From Phormidium tenue FACHB-1052 (lineage in GTDB: Bacteria; Cyanobacteriota; Cyanobacteriia; Phormidesmidales; Phormidesmidaceae), in the NCBI RefSeq assembly GCF_014696675.1, contig NZ_JACJQN010000004.1:1-64000 (forward strand): a stretch of DNA of 64,000 bases, given 5' to 3'. The translations under genes were made by a program, and so were the position numbers. Within the stretch, counting starts at the first letter, position 1. Each line of letters starts with the position of its first letter. A model generated the notes under the pieces. That model was not told where the DNA came from, did not search any database, and saw nothing but the letters and a program-made list of their open reading frames with translations. This document shows positions 1-8,657 of this stretch, in pieces.

Positions 1-83
1 CGGTATCCCCACTAGCGGCCACATCATCAACCCTCATCCTGACGAATCCCTCAATACTGGATCCGATTCTCAGTGATGTCACA

Positions 84-410
84 TTAACCTTCCAAGTCGT
101 GTCCTTCACTGCTTTCCTGGCGTTGCAAACCATAAAACCGGAGCATCACTGTAAGCGATCGCCGTAGATTTTGACGTAGTATCGAGTCGTTTTGAAAGGC
201 TTGGATGACCGCATCACTGACAATGGGCGCATCGGTGTTAAATGCACTTCTCTCTGGCAAAGGAAATAGCCACTGGATAAAATCATGGGTGCACTCTAGT
301 TCCTCAAAATTCCAAGTCCACATCTCTTGAATCATGCGACCTTGAGAATCTTGCTGCTCCCCCAAGTAAAACGGCACAATTCTCTGAGTATGTTGTTTTT
401 TCTGAATCAT
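84..410 (-). CDS. OGFr (opioid growth factor receptor) conserved-domain protein
   Basis: The 108-residue product carries the hallmark of the OGFr N-terminal domain. There is an N-terminal FY pair, then a block at residues 37-55 reading ELECTHDFIQWLFPLPERS, then an FNxxAP segment and an MLRFYGL segment near residue 90. In animals the family includes the opioid growth factor receptor; scattered bacterial members are of unknown function and no enzymatic role is known. The product ends shortly after MLRFYGL, so it is at the short end for the family and may be slightly truncated. It stands alone at the left edge, upstream of no obvious partner. The family call is firm, the function unknown. Confidence 0.8.
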   Translation of the reverse strand: MIQKKQHTQRIVPFYLGEQQDSQGRMIQEMWTWNFEELECTHDFIQWLFPLPERSAFNTDAPIVSDAVIQAFQNDSILRQNLRRSLTVMLRFYGLQRQESSEGHDLEG

Positions 411-591
411 TGCTAAACCACTTTCAAAACTAGATAGACTGGTCTAGGATGCGACTATTCCAATGCGACCCGCAAACTAAATTACACTTAAGTATTTACA
501 GATAATTTCATTTACATCATTACCAATTATTTCGCAGCCTAACAATAGGTTCATAGATCTCCGCGTAGAGCATAGAGCTGCTGATAGCCGC

Positions 592-623
592 AAAAAAGCC
601 CGGCTGAGAAAATTCAGCCGGGC
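592..623 (-). terminator. Rho-independent terminator of the 656-1540 gene
   Basis: A perfect 10-bp stem (598-607 with 614-623) with a six-base loop is followed, on the minus strand, by a run of six T residues (complement of 592-597). It lies 33 bases beyond the stop codon of the minus-strand gene ending at 656, the expected position for its intrinsic terminator. Confidence 0.85.
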
Positions 624-655
624 ATCAGGAGCAAGACTATAGCTACGCTAGGGGG

Positions 656-1540
656 CTAGATCTCCGCCACGGCGCGCTCGATCAACCGGCGGGCCAGGGT
701 TTGGGTACCAGTGTGCTCGTAGTACTTCACCGACATGTCGAGGAATGCGCCCAGGTAGTCGAGCTTGCCCTTAGAGCCCTCGATAAAGCCGCCCAGGTTA
801 TCGACCAGTTTGCTCTGGGTGATGTTGTGGTCGGTCACAAGGCGATCCATCCAGCCCTTAGTCGATTCAAAGCTCTCGGTCATAAAGGAGAGCTTGGCCT
901 TGTCGTTACCGCCAGGAATTTCGTCTTTGATGCCCTTGAAGGTTTGGTTGCTTTCCAGGTCGCTGGCCCCCATGCCCTTAATGGCAGTGAGCGCCTTGGT
1001 CGAAAAGTCGGCCCCCAGGGGAATGATGCCGTCGAAGCTGACCAGGGCAGCCATGCGCACCAGCGATTCGCTGCTGTAGTCGCCTAGAGCAGTCAGAAAA
1101 TCGCCCAGGCTGTCGCCGGGGATGCCGCTAATTTTGCAGAAGGCGACCACCTCGGCCACCAGCTTCACCACCAGGTCAATGGTTTGCGCTTTTTCGGGCT
1201 TAGGGGTGAGGTTTTTGAGAAAGCCCAAGAAGGTGTCTTGGCCAATGCGGTTGGCTAGCGCCGCGGCTCCTAGCAGCCCGGAGGCTGAGTCAACAGTTTC
1301 GTAGAGCCAGAGGGCGCTCTGGTAGCCCTGCTTTTTGTCGTTGAAGAGAGCGATCGCCCGTTCGCCGATCGCCTGCACCATGGCCTCATCGGTCTCGCCC
1401 GTGACGGTTTTGATGGTGTTGTCAAAGCCCACCAGGTTATTCCACTGACCGGGCACAAAGGTATCAAGGGTCTTCAGCGCCCGCACAGTCAAGCCCCCGG
1501 TGGGAAGCTTATCGACAATCTCGTAGATTTTTTTGCTCAC
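656..1540 (-). CDS. Conserved hypothetical protein, 294 aa
   Basis: I do not recognise this family. The product is soluble and mostly helical, begins MSKKIYEIVDK, and has no signal peptide or clear membrane segment. Codon use and HIP1 content match the core genome. The start is supported by an AAGGAGTAAGTT ribosome-binding region just upstream on the minus strand. It is the last of three minus-strand genes (2548-3027, 1606-2247, 656-1540), which may be co-expressed, and it ends at a strong intrinsic terminator. The middle gene is a lipoprotein and the other two are cytoplasmic-looking unknowns. No function can be proposed. Confidence 0.75.
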   Translation of the reverse strand: MSKKIYEIVDKLPTGGLTVRALKTLDTFVPGQWNNLVGFDNTIKTVTGETDEAMVQAIGERAIALFNDKKQGYQSALWLYETVDSASGLLGAAALANRIGQDTFLGFLKNLTPKPEKAQTIDLVVKLVAEVVAFCKISGIPGDSLGDFLTALGDYSSESLVRMAALVSFDGIIPLGADFSTKALTAIKGMGASDLESNQTFKGIKDEIPGGNDKAKLSFMTESFESTKGWMDRLVTDHNITQSKLVDNLGGFIEGSKGKLDYLGAFLDMSVKYYEHTGTQTLARRLIERAVAEI

Positions 1541-1605
1541 AACTTACTCCTTAGGTCTGCCCTAGTTTCTGGATCGTCGTCATCGCCGTTTGCATTGCTG
1601 ACTCC

Positions 1606-2247
1606 CTAAGAGGCAGGCTGAAGACTGGGAGACAGGCTCGGCAGTTTCACCCGGGGCAGTTTAAAGCCATCCTTGGGTCGAGCAGCGGTAGGAGCCTGGG
1701 GCAGCGCCGCAGCGGGTTTGGCGACGGGGTTAATCGCCCCCTTGAGCTGAGCTAGACCTTGGAGGTCAAACTTTTGTAGCCAGGCCACCCGGTCTTCTTT
1801 AGTAAAGGAAGAGTCGCGAGAGAGCACTTTGACCTGGTAGCGATCGTTCACCAGCACCCCAGTGGCGGTGCTGCCCTGCTCTACGGTCGGAAAGCCGCCG
1901 ATCGACTGGGTGGCGGTGCTATATTTCTCGGCTGAGCCAGGCACGCTAGTGGTGTCGCTGATGGTAAGCATGGCCACGGTCTTGCCATCCTGCTCGAGCT
2001 TATATTCGGCAAACCCTTTCTTCTCTTGGTAGGGAATGACGTTGTAGCCGCTCTGATTGTCCGGGAAAAAAGCGTTGAAGGTGCCGCCCTTTTCGGCTTT
2101 TTTATCGACCGCCGCAGGAGAGCCAAAACCAGTGGTGTCTTCTTGCACCTGGTCGTATTTAGATGGGGCTGACGTGCAGGCGCTAACCAGCAGCACTAAA
2201 CACACCATCAGGGGCGCTAGCCGCCGCAACCAGCGGGTAAAACTCAT
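1606..2247 (-). CDS. Putative lipoprotein, 213 aa
   Basis: Starting at the ATG at 2247, preceded by TTAAGGAGAACGTT, the product has a basic N-terminus, a hydrophobic stretch and a lipobox LVSAC near residue 24, the signature of signal peptidase II processing. A longer in-frame start exists at 2268, but the ribosome-binding site favours 2247. The mature part is about 190 residues; the last 40 are rich in Pro, Ala and Lys. The middle segment looks like the photosystem II PsbP-like lumenal fold (FFPDNQ, YKLEQDGKTVAML, a DRVAWLQKFDLQ-like end), but I cannot confirm this from sequence alone. Flanked by two unknown genes on the same strand. Confidence 0.7.
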   Translation of the reverse strand: MSFTRWLRRLAPLMVCLVLLVSACTSAPSKYDQVQEDTTGFGSPAAVDKKAEKGGTFNAFFPDNQSGYNVIPYQEKKGFAEYKLEQDGKTVAMLTISDTTSVPGSAEKYSTATQSIGGFPTVEQGSTATGVLVNDRYQVKVLSRDSSFTKEDRVAWLQKFDLQGLAQLKGAINPVAKPAAALPQAPTAARPKDGFKLPRVKLPSLSPSLQPAS

Positions 2248-2277
2248 AACGTTCTCCTTAACAGGCAAAGGGTTAAA

Positions 2278-2297
2278 GCCCTAGAACGCTCTAGGGC
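2278..2297 (-). terminator. Perfect 8-bp hairpin with tetraloop
   Basis: GCCCTAGA (2278-2285) pairs exactly with TCTAGGGC (2290-2297) around a four-base loop. On the minus strand the stem is followed by TTTAA. It lies downstream of the 2548-3027 gene and just upstream of the lipoprotein start, so it may be a weak terminator or an attenuating leader element. Confidence 0.45.
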
Positions 2298-2547
2298 CAC
2301 TTGGGGATTATCGTTGACCCTGGCACAGAAACATAAAGCTGGCGTCAGCAAAAATTATCTTTTAACAAAAAGGATGGGGGCGTTTGGTCTAGCTGGCAAA
2401 ATCAAGCCCACATTCGACCACAGTCCCCAGTGCTGATCGAGCACCCTTGCTCCAGTGCGATTTTGGCCGGGCATTCACTCCGAGGCAGTTCCCGGTTTTG
2501 GGCTGCCCCAGACTAGACGCTTCACTCACCGCACCCCTCTCCTCATA

Positions 2548-3027
2548 TTAAAGGCCCAGAGGCACCTTAAACTTGGCCAAAGCGGCGGCTTCGGCAGGGC
2601 TGACCTTGTTGCTGCCAGTGCCAAACAGTCCTTCACCAGCCGCCGCAGCGACAGCGGCTCCGCAGTCGTAGATAAACTGCTTGTATTCAGCGACTTCCTC
2701 AGCGGAGGCTTTGCCTTCAACCAGGGTGAGGGCGGCGCTAATGTCGGCGATCGCGCTATCGATCATCGCCCCAGACTTGACATCCTCGGGCTTGATATCA
2801 GGCTTATCGAGCTTGATATCACCCCTTTTCATGGTTTCTTCTGAGAAGGCCGCCTGAATGATGGAATTGTCAGGATATTTTTGGGCAGCCCCGGCAATTT
2901 GCTTTGACATCGCCGCCGCTTCAATGGCCGTGGAGACAATGCCCATATCAACCATGGCCACCGAAAGCCCAGTCATCATTGGGGCCTTGACCAGGGTTTG
3001 CAGCTCTGCGGTTGTGTAATTGCTCAT
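2548..3027 (-). CDS. Conserved hypothetical protein, 159 aa
   Basis: The product starts MSNYTTAELQ and is soluble, helical and rich in Ala and Lys, with no membrane segment or signal peptide. It contains a charged central part (DIKLDKPDIKPEDVK) and ends in an Ala-rich helix (SPAEAAALAKF). A CACGAGGTAGAACC region upstream supports the start. I do not recognise the family. It is the first gene of a possible three-gene minus-strand unit running to 656. A role cannot be inferred. Confidence 0.7.
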   Translation of the reverse strand: MSNYTTAELQTLVKAPMMTGLSVAMVDMGIVSTAIEAAAMSKQIAGAAQKYPDNSIIQAAFSEETMKRGDIKLDKPDIKPEDVKSGAMIDSAIADISAALTLVEGKASAEEVAEYKQFIYDCGAAVAAAAGEGLFGTGSNKVSPAEAAALAKFKVPLGL

Positions 3028-3365
3028 GGTTCTACCTCGTGGAGGACGGTCTTGGCATAGATACTAAACTACTCAGCCTGCTTCGAGGGTAAGCAAAAAC
3101 GATAAGGAACCCATAAGGAATCATCCGGTGAAATTAGCCCAGGGGATCAACCCCATTCCCAAACGTCGGTCTGTAGTGGGCCATGCTGAAAATCATTCCT
3201 AGCCAGGGCAGTCTTAAATTGGCAGCGTTAAGATTAAAGCGCTACAGCCCGTGTGCCTAATTTTGGGGCTGTTGATACCGCGATGGTTCTACGAGGGCGG
3301 TCTCATACCTGTGCTTGCTGAAGAGGCTGCGCCATGACTATCGCACTGACGCTTGAGGAACATCT
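3028..3365. other. Divergent intergenic region, 338 bases
   Basis: This stretch separates the minus-strand unknown at 2548-3027 from the plus-strand TerB/Mo-nitro_C gene at 3366 and must hold both promoters. I see no convincing ORF, hairpin or repeat. A GAGGAACATCT ribosome-binding region lies directly before the ATG at 3366. Confidence 0.5.
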
Positions 3366-4049
3366 ATGCCCACAGTTACTCAGTCTCCCTACACCCAGGA
3401 GCAGATCAAGGTTTGGCTTCGGGGGCTGCTCACCCTGGCCTGGGCCGACGGCAACTTTGACGACGACGAAAAGGCGCTAATCGCCACCATGACCGCAGAC
3501 GAACTGGCCCCCGAGCTTGATTTTGAGCACTTTGACCCTGTTGCCCCTGCCGAAGTAGCCCGCGTGCTTGGCGCTGACCCCAAAGTGGCCGAAAACTTTT
3601 TGCGCATGGCGGTCATGGTCGCCCTGGCCGACGGCGTGTATTCCGTAGAAGAAGACTTGCAGCTCCAGGCGCTGTGCCAGGCACTGAACCTGCAAGACAC
3701 CGTGCTTACCTCGGTGCGATCGACCCTCTACAGCCTTAAACCTGAGAATGACGAGGTTGCCGCCGGGCTACGCCCCCCAACGGTAGGCAAGATCGACCCC
3801 CTCAAACCCGCCCGCGAATGGCTCGACCAGCTCGAAGTACACGATCCGCGCCTGGCCCGGTTTGTGTGCAAGCTGATTCCCTCCCAGTGCCCCTTTGAGC
3901 GCGATGTAGTGCTGTTTAACAAAAAGCTGGTGCACATACCGCCCATGTGCAAAATCAACCCGCTGTATGAGCAGCTAGTGGGGCTGCGGTTTCGCGCCCT
4001 GTCTTATCTGGCTGACGACTGCGGCGAAGACGTGACGCCGCTACTGTAG
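3366..4049 (+). CDS. TerB-like / Mo-dependent nitrogenase C-terminal-domain protein
   Basis: Residues about 10-125 look like a TerB-type helical domain, with two acidic repeats (LAWADGNFDDDEKALI and MVALADGVYSVEEDLQL). Residues 173-227 match the Mo-nitrogenase C-terminal family: CPFERDVVLFNKKLVHIPP, then MCKINPLYEQLVGLRFRAL and a YLADDCGED end. Despite its name, this domain occurs in cyanobacteria in stand-alone proteins unrelated to NifDK, and its role is not known. The gene has a good GAGGAA ribosome-binding site and runs convergent to prfC, with a strong hairpin between them. No nif genes are visible nearby. Confidence 0.85.
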   Translation: MPTVTQSPYTQEQIKVWLRGLLTLAWADGNFDDDEKALIATMTADELAPELDFEHFDPVAPAEVARVLGADPKVAENFLRMAVMVALADGVYSVEEDLQLQALCQALNLQDTVLTSVRSTLYSLKPENDEVAAGLRPPTVGKIDPLKPAREWLDQLEVHDPRLARFVCKLIPSQCPFERDVVLFNKKLVHIPPMCKINPLYEQLVGLRFRALSYLADDCGEDVTPLL

Positions 4050-4060
4050 ACGGTTTGTTG

Positions 4061-4099
4061 GTCTGCTGCCCTCTAAATCAAGTCGAAGGGGCAGCAGAC
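4061..4099. terminator. Bidirectional terminator-like hairpin
   Basis: An 11-bp perfect inverted repeat (4061-4071, GTCTGCTGCCC, with 4089-4099) lies in the 61-base gap between the convergent stop codons of the Mo-nitro_C gene and prfC. There is no long T-tract on either side, so efficiency is uncertain, but position and stem stability fit a shared transcription end. Confidence 0.6.
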
Positions 4100-4110
4100 G
4101 CAACTGAGAT

Positions 4111-5757
4111 CTACAGACTTTCGGGTTCTTTGCCGGAGACCACCGGGGCGATCGCACTGAGCTTGAGTTCGGGGTGGTCAGACTGAATCTGCTGACAGTT
4201 CCACTCGTTGCGAAACAGGAGCACTGGGCGATCCCAACTGTCTTTGACGGTGACGGTATTAAACAGTCGGCCCACTTTTTCGAGAGCTTCCCAGCCGCCA
4301 TCGACCCAGCGGGCCACAGCGTAGGGCAGCGGCTCAATGCGGGTTTCGACGTTGTACTCGTTTTGCAGGCGGTACTGCACCACCTCAAGCTGAAGCTGAC
4401 CCACTGCCGCCAGAATGGGGTCGCGCTTCGACTCGTCGGCGGAGAACATGATCTGCACCGCCCCCTCTTCGCGCAGTTCTGAGACACCCTTTTGGAACTG
4501 CTTGTACTTAGAGGGGTTGGGGTTCTTGAGGTAGGCAAAGATCTCCGGCGAAAAGCAGGGGATGCCGTCGTATTCCAGCCGCTTGCCCTGGTAGATGGTG
4601 TCGCCGATCGCAAACACACCCGGATTATTCAGACCAATCACATCGCCGGGGTAGGCTTCTTCGAGGGATTCTCTGCCCTGACCAAACAGCTTTTGGGGGT
4701 GCGACAGACGCACCGACTTGCCGCTGCGGGCGTGACTCACCACCATATCTTTCTCAAACTTGCCGGAGCACACCCGCACAAAGGCGATGCGATCGCGGTG
4801 TTTGGGGTCCATATTCGCCTGGAGCTTAAACACAAACCCCGAGAAGTCTTCATTGGTGGGGGAAATTTCACCCAGGGTGCTGCTGTGGGCCGAGGGTTTG
4901 AGGGCGTAGTCCAAAAACGCGTCGAGAAACAGCTGCACGCCAAAGTTGGTCATGGCGCTGCCGAAAAATACTGGAGTCTGCTGCCCGGCGTGGACAGCGT
5001 CGAGATCTAGCTCTGGGCCGACTTCTTCGATTACCTCCAGCTCTTCCTTGAATTGGTAGTAGAGGTCTTGGTCGAGCAAATCTTCGATGCGCGGGTCGCC
5101 AATATCGAGCACCGTGTTTTTGGCCGCTTTTTTGCCGTGGATGCTGCGCTCAAACAGGTGAATCTGCTGGTGGCGACGGTCATATACGCCTTTGAAGCGA
5201 TCGCCCATGCCGATCGGCCAGTTGACCGCGTAGGTTTGCAGCCCCAGCCGCTGCTCAATCTCATCCAGCAGCTCTAGGGGTTCGCGGGCGGGGCGATCCA
5301 TTTTGTTGAAGAAGGTGAAGATGGGCAGCGATCGCATGCGGCACACTTCAAACAGCTTCAGGGTTTGCGGCTCTAGACCCTTAGCGGCGTCTTCGAGCAT
5401 CACCGCGTTATCAGCGGCGGCCAGCGTCCGATAGGTGTCTTCGCTAAAGTCTTGGTGGCCCGGCGTATCGAGCAGGTTGATGGTGTAGCCGCCGTAGGCA
5501 AACTGCAACACCGTGGAGGTGATCGAAATCCCCCGCTGCTGCTCCAGCTCCATCCAGTCGGAGGTGGCGCTGCGCTGGGCTCGCTTGGCCTTCACCGCCC
5601 CAGCCTCTTGAATAGCGCCTCCGTAGAGCAGCAGCTTTTCGGTCAGCGTCGTTTTACCGGCGTCGGGGTGAGAAATAATGGCAAAGTTGCGCCGTTGCTC
5701 TACCGCTGCGGCAATATCGGCGGAGGTGGCGGCAGTAGAAACGGCGGCGTCAGTCAT
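4111..5757 (-). CDS. prfC: Peptide chain release factor 3
   Basis: A 548-residue translational GTPase that recycles RF1/RF2 from the ribosome after termination. The G domain is complete: P-loop SHPDAGKT at residues 29-36, G3 DTPGH at 96-100, G4 NKMD at 150-153. EF-Tu-like domain II and the RF3-specific C-terminal domain ([18 protein letters not shown]) follow. Length is close to the usual ~530-550; the extra residues are an Ala-rich N-terminus before [16 protein letters not shown]. The RF3 motif [13 protein letters not shown] distinguishes it from EF-G and BipA. Transcribed alone, convergent with the gene at 3366. Confidence 0.97.
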   Translation of the reverse strand: MTDAAVSTAATSADIAAAVEQRRNFAIISHPDAGKTTLTEKLLLYGGAIQEAGAVKAKRAQRSATSDWMELEQQRGISITSTVLQFAYGGYTINLLDTPGHQDFSEDTYRTLAAADNAVMLEDAAKGLEPQTLKLFEVCRMRSLPIFTFFNKMDRPAREPLELLDEIEQRLGLQTYAVNWPIGMGDRFKGVYDRRHQQIHLFERSIHGKKAAKNTVLDIGDPRIEDLLDQDLYYQFKEELEVIEEVGPELDLDAVHAGQQTPVFFGSAMTNFGVQLFLDAFLDYALKPSAHSSTLGEISPTNEDFSGFVFKLQANMDPKHRDRIAFVRVCSGKFEKDMVVSHARSGKSVRLSHPQKLFGQGRESLEEAYPGDVIGLNNPGVFAIGDTIYQGKRLEYDGIPCFSPEIFAYLKNPNPSKYKQFQKGVSELREEGAVQIMFSADESKRDPILAAVGQLQLEVVQYRLQNEYNVETRIEPLPYAVARWVDGGWEALEKVGRLFNTVTVKDSWDRPVLLFRNEWNCQQIQSDHPELKLSAIAPVVSGKEPESL

Positions 5758-5881
5758 GAACTAGCGGTACTCGTGCGAGAAAATGGATACGTCTTCTAAT
5801 TGTACGGGCTGGCCTGGGTTTTGATAGGCGGCGATGCTGAGCGGCCAGCCTAAACTCGGTTTCTGAACATGAGGCAGTGTC

Positions 5882-6145
5882 TCAGCCAAAGAAGCGTTCG
5901 TAGTCGTCGTGACTACCGATCCAGAACCAAGTCACCGTATCACCATCCAGAATGCCGATCGCCCTGTAGCCCCGAGTGACTCTGACAGACCAAATGCTTT
6001 CCTGGCTATTGATGCACTTGAAATGTAGCGATGGATGAAATGGATTTTCAGCCCACAGTCGATAAGCTTTTCTAGCGCTTTGCCTAATATTGGGGTTTAA
6101 GCGCCGATATTCAACCCAAAATGAAGGCAACGCCTCGGATTTCAC
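5882..6145 (-). CDS. RelE/ParE-superfamily toxin
   Basis: An 87-residue basic protein with the RelE/ParE/HigB fold signature: an N-terminal helix pair with SARKAYRLWAENPFHPSLHF, then SIWSVRVTRGYRAIG and the end WFWIGSHDDYERFFG, typical of plasmid-stabilisation or ribosome-dependent mRNA-interferase toxins. It starts with GTG whose last bases overlap the TGA stop of the upstream antitoxin gene (GTGA at 6145-6142), a translationally coupled pair. The exact subfamily (RelE, HigB or ParE) cannot be settled by eye. Confidence 0.85.
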   Translation of the reverse strand: MKSEALPSFWVEYRRLNPNIRQSARKAYRLWAENPFHPSLHFKCINSQESIWSVRVTRGYRAIGILDGDTVTWFWIGSHDDYERFFG

Positions 6146-6387
6146 AACTGCTCAAAGTCAAGAGGGGCAGCTTGACCATCAGCGATTTCTTGCTTTGCCC
6201 GTTGGGCAGCGGCAATCAACCTACTCTGAGAATTTTGAAACGATGCCTCCCAGCGTTGCTCATCTTGCAGGTCTGCGATGTATTCGCGCAGATGAGCAGC
6301 GACCTGTTCTTGCAGGGCCGCAGGCAAGAACTCCATCATAGTCACAACCGTTGTAATGGCAGACGAAGACATGGCTGGAGAAGGCAT
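6142..6387 (-). CDS. Antitoxin partner of the RelE-type toxin
   Basis: An 81-residue acidic protein rich in Glu and Gln, encoded directly upstream of the toxin and overlapping it by four bases. Such small, helical, acidic proteins in this position are the cognate antitoxins: they normally neutralise the toxin and repress the operon. A segment EQVAAHLREYIADLQDEQRWE around residues 27-47 resembles the dimerising part of bacterial antitoxins of the XRE/RHH-independent kind. No clear DNA-binding motif is visible. The first MPSPAMSSSAIT residues may be untranslated if an internal ATG (MEFLPAALQ) is used. Confidence 0.75.
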   Translation of the reverse strand: MPSPAMSSSAITTVVTMMEFLPAALQEQVAAHLREYIADLQDEQRWEASFQNSQSRLIAAAQRAKQEIADGQAAPLDFEQL

Positions 6388-6539
6388 AGATCTATAGCGC
6401 TAAGTTAGCTTACTTTGCCTGAAGTGTGATTTTGACCTCCCAAGGCAGAGTCAAATGACCAGGCGCGATCGCCCAGAACACCTCACTCAAGTCAAAATCA
6501 TATTGCTATACCGTTAAGTAATGAATTAGGGATTGAGCC

Positions 6540-6962
6540 ATGCTCATGGAATGGTGGTATGGGCTGTTTGGTGGCATCCTCATTGGCCTCAGCGCTACAC
6601 TGCTGCTGGCCTTCAACGGGCGCATTGTGGGCATTAGCGGCATGGTCAACGGGGCCATTACCTTTGCCGTTGCTGAAAGCTGGCGCTGGCTGTTTCTGCT
6701 GGGCCTAGTAGCGGGCGGCCTGCTCTACGAATACGCCCTGGCCCCTCAGCCCACGCCGACCTATCCCTTCGCCCCCGCCACCATGGTTGTGGCTGGCCTG
6801 CTAGTGGGCTTTGGCACTCGCATGGGCAACGGCTGCACTAGCGGTCACGGGGTCTGTGGGCTGGGGCGACTGTCGGGGCGATCGCTGGTTGCCGTGCTCA
6901 CCTTTATGGCCGCTGGCATTGTCACCGTATTCATCACCCGCCACCTGCTGAGCTGGGTTTAG
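6540..6962 (+). CDS. YeeE/YedE-family sulfur transporter half, first subunit
   Basis: A 140-residue inner-membrane protein with about four membrane spans. The family motif is present as GNGCTSGHGVCG, with Cys99 and Cys106. YeeE/YedE (TsuA-like) proteins pass thiosulfate or related sulfur species through cysteine relays. Here the transporter is split: the second half follows at 6982-7437, as in many proteobacterial and cyanobacterial pairs. It starts at the first ATG (MLMEWWYG), though the second ATG two codons later is possible. The two genes are 19 bases apart and surely co-transcribed. No rhodanese or TusA gene is adjacent. Confidence 0.9.
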   Translation: MLMEWWYGLFGGILIGLSATLLLAFNGRIVGISGMVNGAITFAVAESWRWLFLLGLVAGGLLYEYALAPQPTPTYPFAPATMVVAGLLVGFGTRMGNGCTSGHGVCGLGRLSGRSLVAVLTFMAAGIVTVFITRHLLSWV

Positions 6963-6981
6963 AGATATTGAGGAACTAGCT

Positions 6982-7437
6982 ATGACAACCCAAGACGCAT
7001 CCCCCCCCAACACCCTGACCCAAAACCTAGTGACCCTCGTCGCCGGGCTCCTGTTTGGCCTGGGCCTGGGCTTTTCGCAAATGATCGACCCCCAGCGGGT
7101 GATTGGCTTTCTAGACCTTTTTGGTAGCTGGGATCCTACCTTAGCCTTTGTCATGGGCGGCGCGGTGCTGGTGACACTGATTAGCTTTCGCGTTATTCTG
7201 CGGCGGCCCCATCCGCTGTTGGGCAACAAATTCTTTGTGCCCACCCGCAGCGATATCGATCGCCCTCTGGTGCTGGGCGCGGCCCTATTTGGCATCGGCT
7301 GGGGGCTGGGCGGGTATTGTCCGGGGCCTGCGATCGCCGCCCTGAGCTTAGGGTCGGCCAACCCAGTTCTGTTCGTAGTAGCGATGATCGCAGGCTCCCT
7401 AGCCCACAAAGCCCTCAGCCGTCCGCCGCAGCCCTAG
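6982..7437 (+). CDS. YeeE/YedE-family (DUF6691-type) sulfur transporter half, second subunit
   Basis: A 151-residue membrane protein beginning MTTQDASPPN, with four hydrophobic segments and the family signature GWGLGGYCPGPA, where Cys113-Pro114 is the conserved sulfur-relay cysteine. An exemplary GAGGAA ribosome-binding site precedes the ATG by seven bases. Together with the 6540-6962 product it would make a complete pseudo-symmetric pore for thiosulfate or sulfide-type cargo. The cargo here is inferred from the family only. Confidence 0.9.
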   Translation: MTTQDASPPNTLTQNLVTLVAGLLFGLGLGFSQMIDPQRVIGFLDLFGSWDPTLAFVMGGAVLVTLISFRVILRRPHPLLGNKFFVPTRSDIDRPLVLGAALFGIGWGLGGYCPGPAIAALSLGSANPVLFVVAMIAGSLAHKALSRPPQP

Positions 7438-7514
7438 GACAGATTGGTGCCGCGACCGGCAAAAAATTCGCTACCCTAAACGGTCGTGTAGCGTAAGCAA
7501 CAAGGATGGCAGCT

Positions 7515-8051
7515 ATGGGGACTGTGGGCAAGATTGCGGTGGGTTTAGCCCTTGGGGCAACCCTAGTGGTTGGCGGGCTAGGGCCAGCCTTGGCAGAGAC
7601 ACCAACAGTAACGGCATCGGGCTTGGATAGCCGCCTCAAACAGACGCGATCGCAGTCCTACCGCTATGCCATGCTGGCCGGCTACTCCGCCGCTGAGCTG
7701 GGAGACTACCACACGGCACTGATCAACTTTCGCCGGGCGCTGACGTTTCGACCGGGCGATCGCTACGCCACCGCTGGCATTCGCAATATGCAAACCTACA
7801 TCGCCCAAGAGCGGGCCGAGGCCGCCAAACAGGCCGAAATCGTGCAGCGCCAAGCCACCCTAGCCGCTGCGGTGGAAGCTAGCGACTGGGCCTGTGCCGC
7901 CGCCTCGGTCGATCGCCTGGTGGTGCTGGTGCCGCCCACCTCCGCCGATCGCGCTCGGCTGATTGCCTACCGGGGCGAGCTGGCCGGGTTCATTGAGGCC
8001 AGGGCCAACCTAGACCAATGGTCTACGGTATGTCCGGGGGGGCAGGTTTAG
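7515..8051 (+). CDS. Exported TPR-like protein
   Basis: A secreted or periplasmic protein of 178 residues. An N-terminal signal peptide (KIAVGLALGATLVVGG... ending PALAE) is followed by a single TPR-like hairpin (YSAAELGDYHTALINFRRAL) and an Ala-rich helical part. The ATG at 7515 is chosen because AAGGA lies eight bases before it; an in-frame ATG at 7506 sits on top of that AAGGA. There are two Cys residues in the C-terminal third (WACAAAS and the CPGG near the end). Function unknown. It stands alone between the YeeE pair and a glycine-zipper membrane protein. Confidence 0.75.
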   Translation: MGTVGKIAVGLALGATLVVGGLGPALAETPTVTASGLDSRLKQTRSQSYRYAMLAGYSAAELGDYHTALINFRRALTFRPGDRYATAGIRNMQTYIAQERAEAAKQAEIVQRQATLAAAVEASDWACAAASVDRLVVLVPPTSADRARLIAYRGELAGFIEARANLDQWSTVCPGGQV

Positions 8052-8148
8052 CCGGGGTGTTGGCCAAGCCCCTAAGGGATGAACGCCAACGCGGCATAAT
8101 AACTATTGGGTTCACACCCCACTGTCTTTGCCCCATTGCCTTCTGGAA

Positions 8149-8652
8149 ATGAACTACCTGGTCGCTGTTTTAGACAATCGCATCAAAGCCGAAGAAGCCT
8201 ACAACGCCCTTGAGGAAGCCAGTCTGCCCAGGGACAACTTTGACATCTTGGGCAAAGGCTTTAAAAGCGCCGACGAGTATGGGCTGATCGACCCCGCCGA
8301 CCAGGCCTGGAAACAGATTCGCCTGATGATGGTGTGGCTAGTGCCCTTTGGTTTTGCCGCCGGGTTTATGTTCAACATCATTACTGGGCTAGATACCTTT
8401 GCCTTTACGGGGCGGTTGGGCAACCAGATCATCGGCGGTTTGCTGGGAGCGATCGGCGGGTCGATGGGGGCCTACTTTATTGGCGGCGGCATGGGCATTC
8501 TCGGCAGTGGCGATGCCCTCTCGTACCGCAACCGGCTTGACGACGGCAAATTTTTGGTGGTAGTGCGCGGCTCCGAGGCGGTAGTGCGCCAGGCGACCCC
8601 CATTCTGCGCAAGTTTCGCCCCGAGAATATCCAGGGCTACACCGGGAGCTAG
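8149..8652 (+). CDS. Small integral membrane protein, conserved in cyanobacteria
   Basis: From the ATG at 8149 (MNYLVAVLDN), 167 residues. Residues 1-45 resemble the ferredoxin-like N-terminal fold of proteins once called general stress protein 17M (alternating VAVLDNRIKAEEAYNALE then DNFDILGKG). A central Gly-rich pair of membrane helices follows (QIIGGLLGAIGGSMGAYFIG), and the C-terminal part (FLVVVRGSEAVVRQAT) repeats the alpha/beta fold, as expected for a sensory or structural membrane protein. A TTG start 21 bases upstream is possible but less likely. It overlaps no other gene; the CrtISO-like gene follows after five bases, so the two are probably co-transcribed. Confidence 0.75.
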   Translation: MNYLVAVLDNRIKAEEAYNALEEASLPRDNFDILGKGFKSADEYGLIDPADQAWKQIRLMMVWLVPFGFAAGFMFNIITGLDTFAFTGRLGNQIIGGLLGAIGGSMGAYFIGGGMGILGSGDALSYRNRLDDGKFLVVVRGSEAVVRQATPILRKFRPENIQGYTGS

Positions 8653-8657
8653 GGGCA

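Noticed and set aside
1606-2247. A PsbP-like photosystem protein
   Set aside because: The resemblance is to a few short blocks only and the C-terminal Pro/Lys-rich tail is atypical, so I left it as a lipoprotein.
3366-4049. A true nitrogenase component
   Set aside because: Only the short C-terminal family domain is shared; there are no NifD/K cysteine ligands and no nif neighbours.
5807-5850. Inverted repeat GGCTGGCC/GGCCAGCC upstream of prfC
   Set aside because: The 28-base loop and absence of a T-tract make it a weak candidate for any terminator or operator.
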